Notes: a model not told the origin generated them from the letters alone. A stretch of DNA of 64,000 bases from Saccharicrinis sp963665705 (GCA_963665705.1 OY762448.1:1984001-2048000); one strand, 5' to 3'; shown: positions 1 through 8,181, numbered from the stretch's first letter. Numbers and translations: made by a program.

Positions 1-2
1 AC

Positions 3-401
3 CAAGGCCCTTGGGGTGGATATAGAATATTACATTGGGAGTCACAGACGAATGAATTTGAAATTAATGATATTTTAAAATTTGCAAAAGAAAACGGTTG
101 GACTTTAATGGATAGCTGTAATTACGGTAAGAATCTACCTCAAAGTTGGACTTACTCTGATAAAAAAATATTTCCTTATAATTATGATAATTCTATAGAT
201 TTAAATAATCAGATAAATGATAAATTCCAAAGATGGATAGATTCTGATTTTAAATTGCTTAGTTTTAAAACAGGTTGGATTATTATAAAACCAGGAACAG
301 ACAAATCAACAGAAAGGACTGGTTTTGTATTGGTAAGTAATGATAAAACAAAAATGACTACTTTCAGTCCCGCAAACCGAACTCTCCCCATACCAATATA
401 A
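3..401 (+). CDS. hypothetical protein, 5' end missing
   Basis: The reading frame is open from the left edge of the window, so the true start lies upstream; the first internal ATG is at 108. About 133 residues are visible, rich in Trp, Tyr, Asn and Lys, with no signal peptide or membrane segment in view. I do not recognise a family. The last 17 codons lie inside the 192-bp direct repeat (350-541), so the C-terminus may have been replaced when that repeat was acquired. It reads as the last gene of a cassette whose start is outside the window. Confidence 0.55.
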   Translation, partial: QGPWGGYRILHWESQTNEFEINDILKFAKENGWTLMDSCNYGKNLPQSWTYSDKKIFPYNYDNSIDLNNQINDKFQRWIDSDFKLLSFKTGWIIIKPGTDKSTERTGFVLVSNDKTKMTTFSPANRTLPIPI

Positions 402-541
402 AGAGAATACGGTTTATCTAAATTAAGTGAAAGCATAAGAGTTCAAAGGACAAGCCGGTCAACAGGGGCGCTGTTGGTAAAAACCCAACAGCTCACAACA
501 CCAAATGATACGGCATTAAAACGCCGCATATTAATATCGTT
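350..541 (+). repeat. 192-bp direct repeat, copy 1
   Basis: This block matches 5441-5632 over 192 bp without gaps; the only difference I see is one base (TCACAAC here, TCAGAAC in copy 2). It contains a hairpin (GCTGTTGG with CCAACAGC) and a terminal imperfect palindrome around ACGGC/GCCGC, and it ends in ATATCGTT. In both copies a new gene begins within about 110 bp downstream. Confidence 0.95.
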
Positions 542-545
542 GCCA
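493..545 (+). other. attC-like cassette boundary site 0
   Basis: An imperfect palindrome of about 50 nt. TCACAAC (493-499) is the candidate R' box, the centre pairs ATACGGC with GCCGCAT, and the site ends at CGTT. The next gene starts about 30 bp later. Its position after one small gene and before the next, on the same strand, fits an integron-type recombination site. No integron integrase is in the window, so function is inferred. Confidence 0.45.
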
Positions 546-571
546 ACCATTGATGAAAAAATACATATAAT

Positions 572-1537
572 ATGAAAAAACTGGTTTTAGTATTAATAAC
601 CGTATTAACTGTTACAATTTCATTTGGACAAATTGAAAAACTTGATTATTGTAATTGTCAGGACCAAATTGAAAGGATTACACCTGAATTAAATGGAAAG
701 TATGAACGCAAATGTAATGGTGTAATAATTGAAAAGGGTGAATTTGTTGATGGATTAAAAAATGGAGAATGGACAACTTATAGTCATTCAGGCAAACTGA
801 TTCGGAAATTTAATTTTGATAAAGGAGTATTTGATGGTAAAGTTGAATTATTTTACGTCAATGGAAAACCTAAACTAACAGGACAATTTAAAGAAGGAAG
901 TAAAATAGGAAAATGGACTTATTATACAGAAAAAGGAAAAATTCTTTGCGAGGGTAGTTTTGAAAACAATATACCAGTCGGTATATGGACAATTAATGAT
1001 AAAAAAGGTAAAAATACTGTTGTTCAGTATGATTATAACTCTATGAAATACATAATAAATGAACCTACACAATTTTATAAAGATGGAGATGTATTTCAGA
1101 ATGATAATACTGAAGGATGGTATATCCTTTCATCTCCTAATTTAAAATATTCATCTAAATCAGAACCAATTGGAGGTTATGAATTTGCGAATTTTATGTT
1201 TGTTAATCTAGTTGAAGTTCCTGAAAATTATTGGGATACAAATTTATATAGAAAGTATAAAGTGGCATATAAAATTACATCGGATAAAGAATTATCTTTT
1301 AATAGTGAATTGTTTACTGGACATTTACCTAGTGATCGTTTAGAATTGACATTCCTAATTGTAACAAATCCAGCTTCGAAAATAAAAAAGATTAATCATT
1401 CCGATTTACAAATAAAACTTTTGGATTACAAAATTAATGAAGTATTGAGCTTAATGCCACCTTGGATTTATAATGGTCAATCAGATATTGAAGTTTATCT
1501 TCATTATGTAATTAATCAGAATTTACACAGACAATAG
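572..1537 (+). CDS. exported MORN_2/YwqK-like repeat protein
   Basis: A 321-residue protein with a Sec signal peptide (about residues 1-19, ending SFG-Q). Residues ~45-150 contain several ~23-residue repeats of the kind G-x-W-x-x-Y-x-x-x-G-K-x-x-x-x-G-x-[FY]-x-x-G, typical of MORN_2 repeats in the YwqK family. The C-terminal half has no domain I recognise. YwqK proteins are often annotated as antitoxins, but an exported copy argues against that here, and a periplasmic or surface binding role is more likely. The gene sits alone between two attC-like sites: GTTGCCAAC (539-547) precedes it and its complement GTTGGCAAC (1546-1554) follows it. That arrangement suggests a mobile single-gene cassette. 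Confidence 0.75.
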   Translation: MKKLVLVLITVLTVTISFGQIEKLDYCNCQDQIERITPELNGKYERKCNGVIIEKGEFVDGLKNGEWTTYSHSGKLIRKFNFDKGVFDGKVELFYVNGKPKLTGQFKEGSKIGKWTYYTEKGKILCEGSFENNIPVGIWTINDKKGKNTVVQYDYNSMKYIINEPTQFYKDGDVFQNDNTEGWYILSSPNLKYSSKSEPIGGYEFANFMFVNLVEVPENYWDTNLYRKYKVAYKITSDKELSFNSELFTGHLPSDRLELTFLIVTNPASKIKKINHSDLQIKLLDYKINEVLSLMPPWIYNGQSDIEVYLHYVINQNLHRQ

Positions 1538-1545
1538 AAACAACA

Positions 1546-1676
1546 GTTGGCAACAGCACATAAATTTAAGGGCAGGTCCTTAGTAAATTGAAGTATTGCA
1601 TACCGTATCTATTTTCGTATAGCTTGAAAGGAATGTAGTTCGCAATCAGCCCCAAAATTAATATGTATCGTTGGGC
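1546..1676 (+). other. attC-like cassette boundary site 1
   Basis: About 131 nt between two same-strand genes. The left arm (GCAACAGCACATAAATTTA, then GGGC) pairs imperfectly with the right arm (GCCCC..AAATT..ATATGTATCGTT). The right end GTTGGGC (1670-1676) fits the integron R'' consensus GTTRRRY exactly. The left box GTTGGCAAC is complementary to the 5' edge of its own cassette (539-547), which is the defining relation in integron cassettes. Confidence 0.55.
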
Positions 1677-1721
1677 ACAATTAGAACGAACGATGATACA
1701 ACAATCATAAACAGATAATAA

Positions 1722-2498
1722 ATGGAAGAAACGAAAAAACTATTTTCTCAAAAAGCGATTGCGATTGCTACATATTTCGGCGGACCTGCAGCAGCTGGAT
1801 ATTTAGTAAAAAAGAATTACGAATCCTATGACCAAGAGGATAATGGAAAAAAAGCTTTTATAATTGGAATCATCTCGACCCTTTTGATATTTGCTGGAAT
1901 ATTTTCTATACCTGAGCACATAATTGATAAAATTCCAAATGCATTGATACCTGCAATTTATACGGGGATAATTTATCTGATTGTCGAAAAAATCCAAGGA
2001 CAATGGTTAAAGGAGCATAAAGATTCGTGAGGAGAATTTCACAGTGGATGGAAAGCAACGGGAATCGGAGCGATTTTTATGGTAATACTACTTGCCTTGA
2101 TTATGGGGACAGCTTTTATTGCTGGAGATTTATCCCAACCTGATTTTGATACTGTAGCTTACGATAAAGAAGTTGCAAGATTTGTCGAGAATGAAAACAA
2201 ATCTCTTGCAGTATTTAACGTGATAAACACATCTGAACCACAATATTTGATTAAGGAATTTAGCAAGGGAATAGTTTTATGGAAGGAAAATAAGGAGATA
2301 ATAGAAGGACTTATTTCAACCGAGAACTTACCGACTGAATTAATAGAGCAAAATAAAAAGTTATTGGACTATTGTGATTTAAGGATACAACACAATGAGA
2401 TTATAGTAAAAGCGATAAGTGAGGATACCGATAAATATGTTTCGGAGATTGACAGAATAGGAATGGAGATAAACAATATTTTGGAGGAACTCAAATAA
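1722..2498 (+). pseudogene. membrane protein gene with an in-frame TGA
   Basis: Two open segments (1722-2027 and 2031-2498) are in the same frame and separated only by one TGA at 2028-2030. Read through, they give a single protein of about 258 residues. It has two predicted membrane helices in the first half (residues ~45-65 and ~75-92), a third just after the stop (near VILLALIMGTAFIAG), and a ~115-residue soluble C-terminal part rich in Glu and Lys. I do not recognise the family. The simplest reading is a recent nonsense mutation. Reinitiation at the ATG at 2079 would yield the C-terminal part alone. The cassette edges are intact: GTTGGGCA (1670-1677) before the gene and TGCCCAAC (2505-2512) after it. 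Confidence 0.7.
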
Positions 2499-2504
2499 TA
2501 ACTA

Positions 2505-2621
2505 TGCCCAACACTTAGAATATAATTAATCATGAGCATCCGATGAAAGGTATCTACAATGAAGAAGATGATTAAATATATTTTAATGATAAGTATAATT
2601 TAAAAGGTCATTAAGAACGTT
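2505..2621 (+). other. attC-like cassette boundary site 2 (weak)
   Basis: It begins with TGCCCAAC, which matches the R' consensus RYYYAAC and is the exact complement of GTTGGGCA at the start of the same cassette. The right end is uncertain: CGTT occurs at 2618-2621 and again at 2626-2629, and arm pairing is poorer than in sites 0 and 1. The IS91-type element follows closely and may have disturbed the next cassette. Confidence 0.35.
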
Positions 2622-2884
2622 GTTTCGTTGTTGAACGGTACCGGGATAAACCAGCTTATTATGTATATGGGGATTGATATTTATAAGTTGCTTGATTTAA
2701 TATGTTTTTGGCAACTCATATTGGTTCTCTCTACTTAATTTTATGCCCTATAAACCTAAAATTAGGATTGGATCAACATTAATATGTTAACGAACAGTTT
2801 ATCCGATCTTTTTTATTGGCATCAGGGCATACTTTTCCCACTATGCCTAATGGACATTTATTATATAGATCAGGTAAGGTGTGT
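2622..2884. other. non-coding stretch and 3' flank of the IS91 element
   Basis: I see no gene of its own here. TATGCCCTATAAACC near 2743 resembles, in inverse, AAGGGCATAGGCTGG near 5035, and these may mark the two ends of the IS91-type element. The open frame running leftward at 2779-3006 overlaps the transposase in another frame and is not credible. Confidence 0.4.
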
Positions 2885-4066
2885 TTATACAGTTTTTTGA
2901 GAGATAGGACTGCCCCTGATAGTTGGTTTAAAAGACGCAATGCGTTGCATGGTGCCACATTTGCATTTAGGACACTGGTCGTGTGGATGTCCCAAAAGCA
3001 ATACAAACAATTCCTTCCATGGGATGCCCTTTTTAGATTCAGGAGCTATGGTGTTTAGTACGTTGCGTATGATCTCTAAACAGCTACTCTTCTTGCAGGA
3101 ACTAAAAATTCCATAATGACGAATCTTCATAAATCCTGATGGGAGGATATGCATTGCAAACCTGCGCAGGAATTCATAAGACGACAAAGGCATCACATCA
3201 ACTTTTGAGTTTTTGTAATTGAGCCAGGAAAAATACACATTGGTATCATCCATGCTTTTAATCCGATGATTGCTAATGGCAACGCGGTGTGAATATCTGG
3301 CTAAATACTCCAGTACTTGTTTAGAGTTGTGCATAGGTAACTTGGCATATACCACCCAATTTTTATTATAAAATGGATGCAGATATTTGCGCTGAGGATC
3401 AAATGGATTTTGTAAGGTAAGTATGCCCTTATTATGCAAGTCGATCAGGTAATCACAAAACTTACCTCTGAAAACGGAACTTAAAGCTTTAACCGGATAT
3501 AAGAATTTACCCTTGCTTTTAGTATTTTTCCATTTGTTTTGTGGCGTTAAACCACCACCAGGCACAATGCAATGCACATGCGGATGTAGTGCAAGATTCT
3601 GCCCCCAGGTATGTAAAACGGAAATCATGCCGGTTTGAGCGCCCATGTGTTTAGGGTCCATAGCAAACTGATTGATGGTATCCCATGTAGCCTTAAACAG
3701 TATTTTGTACATCAGCTGCTGATGAGAAATAAACAAGTGATTCAATTGCTCCGGGACAGTAAATACCACATGAAAATATTTGATGGGTAAAAGATCGGCT
3801 TCGCGGTCTATCAACCATTTCTCTTTTTTTAAGCCATTGCATTTAGGACAATGCCTGTCTCTGCAACTGTTGTAAGAGTAATGTTGGTAACCACACTCGG
3901 GATTATCGCATTTGTCCTGATGATAACCAAGCACAGCAGTTCGGCAATTGGCCAGATTTGTAAAAACTTTTTTCTTATGAGCATTTAAATGTCCGGCTTC
4001 AATTACTACTTGTTTATGCTCCCTGATGATATCTCCAATTTCATATTTGGGTCTGTAGTTACTCAT
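2885..4066 (-). CDS. IS91-family transposase (Y2, rolling-circle type)
   Basis: A 393-residue protein with the family layout. There is an N-terminal zinc-binding domain with CRTAVLGYH, then C-x4-C and CRDRHCPKC clusters (residues ~40-80). HPHVHCIVPGGG (~residue 160) is the metal-binding HUH motif. YLARYSHRVAISN carries the catalytic tyrosines. The ATG overlaps the recombinase stop as ATGA, so the two are translationally coupled. A diverged, truncated relative of the same family lies at 7250-7812. The C-terminus, after the last CPKC motif, appears short or slightly altered compared with the family. Confidence 0.93.
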   Translation of the reverse strand: MSNYRPKYEIGDIIREHKQVVIEAGHLNAHKKKVFTNLANCRTAVLGYHQDKCDNPECGYQHYSYNSCRDRHCPKCNGLKKEKWLIDREADLLPIKYFHVVFTVPEQLNHLFISHQQLMYKILFKATWDTINQFAMDPKHMGAQTGMISVLHTWGQNLALHPHVHCIVPGGGLTPQNKWKNTKSKGKFLYPVKALSSVFRGKFCDYLIDLHNKGILTLQNPFDPQRKYLHPFYNKNWVVYAKLPMHNSKQVLEYLARYSHRVAISNHRIKSMDDTNVYFSWLNYKNSKVDVMPLSSYEFLRRFAMHILPSGFMKIRHYGIFSSCKKSSCLEIIRNVLNTIAPESKKGIPWKELFVLLLGHPHDQCPKCKCGTMQRIASFKPTIRGSPISQKTV

Positions 4067-4890
4067 TTTTGCAACCTGTCAAGTGGAGAAATAAGCGGAT
4101 TAGATTTTAGGTTATTGTTAATGTGCAGGTATACCATGGTTGTCCTGATGTCGTCGTGCCCCATCATTTTTTGAATGGAAACAATATCAACGCCCATGGC
4201 CAACAAGTGCGAGGCAAAAGCATGACGCAGAGAGTGAGGCGTAAAGTGCTTTTTAATACCAGACCTGTCAAGGGCATACTGAAAGCCCCATTTGACGGCT
4301 GACTCACTATAGGGCTTGCCTTTGAACTTGCCGTTAAACAAGTATTCTTTGGGCTGAAACTGTTGTAGATATTGCTGTATCTCAGGAATAATAGATTGGG
4401 CCAAAACGGTATACCTGTCTTTATTACCTTTGCTGTCTTTTATATAAATACGATGATTTTTAAAATCGAGATGTTCAATTTTAAGGTTGATAATCTCACT
4501 TTTGCGCAAACCAGCCGAATAAATAACTTTAAGTAATAATCGGTGCTTTGGACTTTTGGCGGTATTAAATAATTGCAGCAGTTCTTTACCAGTAGGTATC
4601 AAGGGTAGATACTTGGTGGCTTTAGGGTATGGCACATCTGCAATAATATCCATGCGCTTATAAATGCTTTTATACATAAAACGCAGTCCTTGTAAGTAAT
4701 TTCTGATGGTAGAACGACTCAGCTTTAGTTCGTTTTTAAGATAAAGCAGAAACTCATATATTTCCATTTCAGAAAGCTCATCAGGTAGCTTACCGGAAAA
4801 TAAGCAGAGTAGTTTAGTAGAACGCATATAATTAGCAATTGAGCTATTAGAAAAATGCTCTACTTCCATTCTTACATGTAGATTGTGCAA
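4063..4890 (-). CDS. tyrosine recombinase of the IS91-type element
   Basis: A 275-residue integrase with a SAM-like N-terminal domain (residues ~10-80) and a catalytic domain. GLRKSEI carries the first Arg, HSLRHAFASHLL the His-x-x-Arg, GHDDIRTTMVYLH the second His and the Tyr nucleophile. The tail TTMVYLH..SPLD resembles integron integrases, but the extra helix between motifs II and III that marks IntI is not evident. It overlaps the transposase by four bases and is best read as the element's accessory recombinase. Whether it acts on the attC-like sites around it is untested. Confidence 0.9.
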   Translation of the reverse strand: MHNLHVRMEVEHFSNSSIANYMRSTKLLCLFSGKLPDELSEMEIYEFLLYLKNELKLSRSTIRNYLQGLRFMYKSIYKRMDIIADVPYPKATKYLPLIPTGKELLQLFNTAKSPKHRLLLKVIYSAGLRKSEIINLKIEHLDFKNHRIYIKDSKGNKDRYTVLAQSIIPEIQQYLQQFQPKEYLFNGKFKGKPYSESAVKWGFQYALDRSGIKKHFTPHSLRHAFASHLLAMGVDIVSIQKMMGHDDIRTTMVYLHINNNLKSNPLISPLDRLQK

Positions 4891-4983
4891 TAATGCCTCA
4901 ACACTCTTTGGTGTTGCTAAACTTTTTTTTCATCTTTAATCAGTTTATTAAAATTGAAATACAAAGATGCAGTAATTTACCGT

Positions 4984-5018
4984 CTAAACCTCCTTGTCTA
5001 CCGACGTAGGAGGTTTAG
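4984..5018. other. 11-bp stem hairpin at the IS91 element end
   Basis: CTAAACCTCCT pairs perfectly with AGGAGGTTTAG around a 13-nt loop. It lies upstream of the recombinase start, where the terminal structure of an IS91-type element would be expected. A terminator on either strand is an alternative, but no T-run follows. Confidence 0.6.
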
Positions 5019-5086
5019 TTCAACAATAAATAAAGGGCATAGGCTGGCAGTATAAATTTGGGAGTTTAGCTCATAAAATAAGTTCG

Positions 5087-5208
5087 CCGAAGCTTTTGCT
5101 TCGGCTAGTGAAAATGATAAAATTATAACCCAAACAAAAGCTTCGGCTTGGTGGGTTTTCGGAGGTTCGGTTTTTCAAAACAGCCTACGACCCCTTATTC
5201 AAAACGTT
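5087..5208 (+). repeat. CGTT-ending boundary repeat, family B copy 1
   Basis: This block has a CCGAAGC/GCTTCGG hairpin (5087-5104). It is followed by a segment (5131-5208) that matches 9631-9705 closely: both carry TTCGGCT, GTGGG/GTGGA-GTTTT, a TTTTCAAA run, CC(T/C)ACGAC, TTATTCA and a final AACGTT. Both copies immediately precede a new unit on the + strand. It is probably another class of cassette boundary site. Confidence 0.65.
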
Positions 5209-5275
5209 GTGACCTATAGACCGTCTTTGGCAGTTTTGCTTTACTTAATTTGACTTGCAGTAGTCATTAATATGG

Positions 5276-5430
5276 GGGCTTATAATAAGATAATATGGTT
5301 CAAAGTTGTTTCGGTGATACCGTTGAAAAGCTGGCTTTTCGGACGAGAGCCGTCCAAACAACTTTGAGAAGTTAGAATTAAATTAACAGAAAGTCAAGTC
5401 TGTTAATCATATTATATTACCAATAAGCCC
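5276..5430 (+). ncRNA. large nested inverted repeat, candidate structured RNA
   Basis: Within 155 nt there are three nested perfect stems: GGGCTTAT (5276) with ATAAGCCC (5423); ATAATATG with CATATTAT; and TCAAAGTTGTTT with AAACAACTTTGA. Inside are further hairpins (CGGT-GAT-ACCG, GACGAGAGCCGTC, and TTAACAGA with TCTGTTAA). The fold is a multibranched structure. The unit between the CGTT at 5208 and the CGTT at 5632 has no convincing gene, so this may be an ORF-less cassette carrying a non-coding RNA or a DNA-level structure. A 31-codon frame from 5272 is too short to trust. I know of no named RNA family that it matches. Confidence 0.5.
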
Positions 5431-5440
5431 GAACAAAGAT

Positions 5441-5632
5441 AAAAATGACTACTTTCAGTCCCGCAAACCGAACTCTCCCCATACCAATATAAAGAGAATA
5501 CGGTTTATCTAAATTAAGTGAAAGCATAAGAGTTCAAAGGACAAGCCGGTCAACAGGGGCGCTGTTGGTAAAAACCCAACAGCTCAGAACACCAAATGAT
5601 ACGGCATTAAAACGCCGCATATTAATATCGTT
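5441..5632 (+). repeat. 192-bp direct repeat, copy 2
   Basis: This is the second copy of the 350-541 block, starting 10 nt after the nested inverted repeat. The last ~50 nt (5584-5632) form the attC-like palindrome. Its R' candidate TCAGAAC is one base away from TCACAAC, the complement of GTTGTGA at the unit's own 5' edge (5206-5212). Confidence 0.95.
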
Positions 5633-5687
5633 ATCACCAAGCACTTAAGATAGATGCACTATTGATAAAGCAATTTGTATTCTTTTT

Positions 5688-5720
5688 GCACATTTTATTG
5701 TGCATTTATGCTTACCTTTG
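5688..5720 (+). promoter_or_regulatory. Bacteroidota-type promoter with a short inverted repeat
   Basis: TACCTTTG at 5713-5720 matches the TANNTTTG -7 consensus, about 24 bp before the ATG at 5744. GCACA/TGTGC (5688-5703), an inverted repeat just upstream of the -7 box, could be an operator. The -33 box is unclear: TTTG at 5685-5688 is a little far away. Confidence 0.45.
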
Positions 5721-5743
5721 TTGCAATAAATGTTTTAAAGGTT

Positions 5744-6910
5744 ATGAGAACTCTATATCAGAAATTCGAGATTCTATTAAATAATACAACTACTGATTTC
5801 AAGAGATATTTATATGAAGAAATATCATGGGAAAGCAGAATGGTTGGAATTATCGGTCCGAGAGGTGTTGGTAAAACAACAATGATTTTGCAGCATATAA
5901 AAGAGAATTTGGGAAGTAAACAAGCTTTATACGTATCTGCTGATGATATTTATTTTGGCGAAAATAGGTTAGTTGATTTAGTTGATGTTTTCTACAAAAA
6001 CGCAGGACAATATCTTTTTATTGATGAAATTCATAAATACGATAATTGGTCACAAGAATTAAAGAATATTTATGACTCATACCCTGACTTGAAAGTTGTT
6101 TTTACTGGTTCTTCAGTACTAGATATACTTAAAGGTTCTGCGGACTTAAGTAGACGAGCATTAATTTATAGGTTGCAAGGGCTTTCCTTTAGAGAATACC
6201 TTAATTTCTTTCACAATAAGAAGATTAAACCTTTTACTTTTGAGCAGATTATTAATGGAGAGACTTCTCTTGATATAAAACATCCACTTCCATTATTTAA
6301 TGATTATTTACAACGAGGATATTATCCTGTTGGTATTGAGAATGAATTAAATCTTAGATTAGGTCAAATTATCATTCAAACCCTAGAAACAGATATTCCT
6401 CAATATGCAAATATGAATGTTTCCACAAGTCGTAAATTGAAACGCTTACTTTCAATTATCTCAGAAAGTGTTCCGTTCAAACCTAATTTGTCTAAGATTG
6501 CAGAGTTGATTAGTGTTAGTAGAAATTCATTAGATGATTATTTTATATATATGGAAAAGGCTGGACTTATAAGTCAACTTAGAACTGAAACTAAAGGAAT
6601 AAGAGGACTAGGAAAAGTTGATAAAGTATTCCTTGATAACACTAATCTCATATTTAGTTTGGCTGGAGATAAATCTAATATAGGCAATGTTCGTGAGACT
6701 TTTTTTCTTAACCAAATGAGAGTTAAAAATGAGGTAATCTCATCAAAGAATGCTGATTTTATTATTAATGAACATACATTTGAGGTTGGAGGAAAGAATA
6801 AGCAACAAAAGCAAATAGAACAAGATGGGAAATCCTATATTGTAAAGGATGATATCGAATTTGGATATTTGAACATAATACCATTATGGGCTTTTGGATT
6901 AAATTACTAA
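5744..6910 (+). CDS. AAA ATPase with DUF4143-like C-terminus
   Basis: About 388 residues. GPRGVGKTT near residue 30 is the Walker A motif and YLFIDEIHKY near residue 93 the Walker B; FTGSS is sensor-1-like. The C-terminal half ends with FEVGGKNK, a short nuclease-like motif common in the DUF4143 part of these ATPases. I chose the ATG at 5744 because a -7 box lies at 5713-5720, downstream of the 5675 and 5711 ATGs. Such proteins are frequent in accessory DNA; their role is unclear (DNA-related or defence-linked have both been suggested). The unit starts at the CGTT of the second 192-bp repeat. I found no matching boundary box after the gene. Confidence 0.85.
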   Translation: MRTLYQKFEILLNNTTTDFKRYLYEEISWESRMVGIIGPRGVGKTTMILQHIKENLGSKQALYVSADDIYFGENRLVDLVDVFYKNAGQYLFIDEIHKYDNWSQELKNIYDSYPDLKVVFTGSSVLDILKGSADLSRRALIYRLQGLSFREYLNFFHNKKIKPFTFEQIINGETSLDIKHPLPLFNDYLQRGYYPVGIENELNLRLGQIIIQTLETDIPQYANMNVSTSRKLKRLLSIISESVPFKPNLSKIAELISVSRNSLDDYFIYMEKAGLISQLRTETKGIRGLGKVDKVFLDNTNLIFSLAGDKSNIGNVRETFFLNQMRVKNEVISSKNADFIINEHTFEVGGKNKQQKQIEQDGKSYIVKDDIEFGYLNIIPLWAFGLNY

Positions 6911-7249
6911 AAACACTTAGCCTCTAATGTAGGGTTGCTTGCACACCCTACACATTGGAGGGTTTGTTGAACTAAATAATATTCCAGCAATATGTTTGTA
7001 AGATATTTATAATGTGTGTTTTAACTATAGTGTTTTAAATAGCATTTTTGAAGCATTTAATTCGGTTTTATCATTGTCATTTTTGATGTATTTCTGTTTA
7101 TAATGAACCATTATATTAATTTACTGCACATGGTAATTAATTGTAATACTGTTTTTTAACCACTATTTTAACTAGAGGATATAGCATTCCCATTTACGCT
7201 TAAAGGCATATTCGTTAGTTTGTTGGTAAATAGAGACTTGCTGCAAATA
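6911..7249. other. intergenic region with one terminator-like hairpin
   Basis: The only clear element is a hairpin at 6926-6955, AATGTAGGGT paired with ACCCTACA(C)ATT, which probably ends the ATPase transcript. The rest is AT-rich with no open frame worth calling, up to the truncated IS91 fragment. Confidence 0.5.
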
Positions 7250-7812
7250 TCAGGAAGCAGGAGGAGCCCTTTTTCCAGGATAAGAAAGTATTAAAGCTAA
7301 CTCACCACCACAATCTTTACAACTAAGACAGGAACGTTTGCCAAATTTAAGCTCCAGTACTTGTGCTCTGGAATGTTTTAGATTACGAAAAGTTACCTTT
7401 AAGTCTTTACGTAATAGCTCCAGACATTTGGATTTATTCCGAGAACTTAAAAATCCAAGATGCCTTATTCTTCTGAAATGAGGTGGGACAATATGCTCCA
7501 CAAACCTTTTTAAAAAATCAAAGCCAGTGATAGTTTGCGTTTCCGATTTATAATTATCCTTTCTGTTGCACCATTTAAAAGTAACGTGAGTATCAGTTAC
7601 TTTTAAAATACGTGCATTAGAAATCGCCACCCGGTGTGAGTATCTACCCAAATATTCCACTACAGAATGTGGCGAACCAAAGGCTTGTTTGGCATACACC
7701 ACCCAGGGTTCCGGAATTAAATTGCGAGGCACAAACTTGTGTATTTTACCCTGTTGCTTCAACTTATGAAGCTTTTTAGCAAAAATGGCACTAAACTTAT
7801 CCGATCCAATCT
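7250..7812 (-). pseudogene. truncated IS91-family transposase, C-terminal part
   Basis: Frame open leftward from about 7812 to the stop at 7250. The sequence aligns by eye with the C-terminal half of the 2885-4066 transposase: PEPWVVYAK, YLGRYSHRVAISN (catalytic Tyr region), FLKRFVEHIVPPHFRRIRH and a closing C-x-x-C pair. The N-terminal zinc and HUH regions are missing. Its upstream edge abuts the group II intron fragment at 7812/7813, so one element truncated the other. It is a different lineage from the intact copy. Confidence 0.85.
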
Positions 7813-8181
7813 AAATTTTCATGGAATACAAAGAACTATACCAATGTTCGACCAAGCATGAAATCAAGATCCAAACTCTTTGTTAAAATCAGAGAGTTGA
7901 TGTCCAAGCGAAGGCACAGGAAAATAGATGCGATGCTTTATAAGTTAAACACGTTACTCAAAGGCTGGTTAAATTATTTCTCGATAAGTAAGGTGAACCA
8001 CATATGGAAAACTATAAAGGTTATAATTAAACACTTGGATTATAAATTATTTAAATGGCTCAAAAGTAAAGGACGTAAAGCGCACAAGTCGCTTCGCCAG
8101 CGACCCTACAGTACTTTGGTTCTTAGCAAAAGATTGTTTGACTTAGAAAAGTATGCACGCTTGAAAACCCTTGCGAATTGA
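7813..8181 (+). pseudogene. group II intron maturase, C-terminal fragment
   Basis: The frame is open from 7813 (KFSWNTKNYTNVRPS..) to 8181; the first ATG is 7858. RPSMKSRSKLF, a group II maturase X-domain segment (LLKGWLNYFSISK) and the basic WLKSKGRKAHKSLRQRPYS tail match group II intron-encoded proteins. The whole reverse-transcriptase palm is gone, cut off at the junction with the IS91 fragment. Intron domains V and VI follow directly, so this is the 3' third of an intron. Confidence 0.85.

Larger units (their letters stand above)
2740..5036 (-). mobile_element. IS91-type element with tyrosine recombinase
   Basis: The element contains an IS91-family Y2 transposase (2885-4066) and a tyrosine recombinase (4063-4890) overlapping it by four bases, plus a strong hairpin at 4984-5018 outside the recombinase start. 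IS91 elements move by a rolling-circle-type mechanism and lack terminal inverted repeats, so the ends are set only by the related TATGCCCT-type sequences near 2743 and 5035. Two-gene members with an upstream recombinase are known in the family. It sits in the cassette region and probably interrupts it. Confidence 0.65.

Noticed and set aside
2779..3006. 75-codon leftward frame beside the IS91 transposase
   Set aside because: It overlaps the transposase in another frame and has no features of its own.
4063..4890. An integron integrase (IntI)
   Set aside because: The C-terminal end is similar, but the IntI-specific extra segment is not evident and the gene is coupled to an IS91 transposase.
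5272..5367. A 31-codon gene in the structured unit
   Set aside because: It lies wholly within the nested inverted repeat, and its codons are explained by the palindrome.
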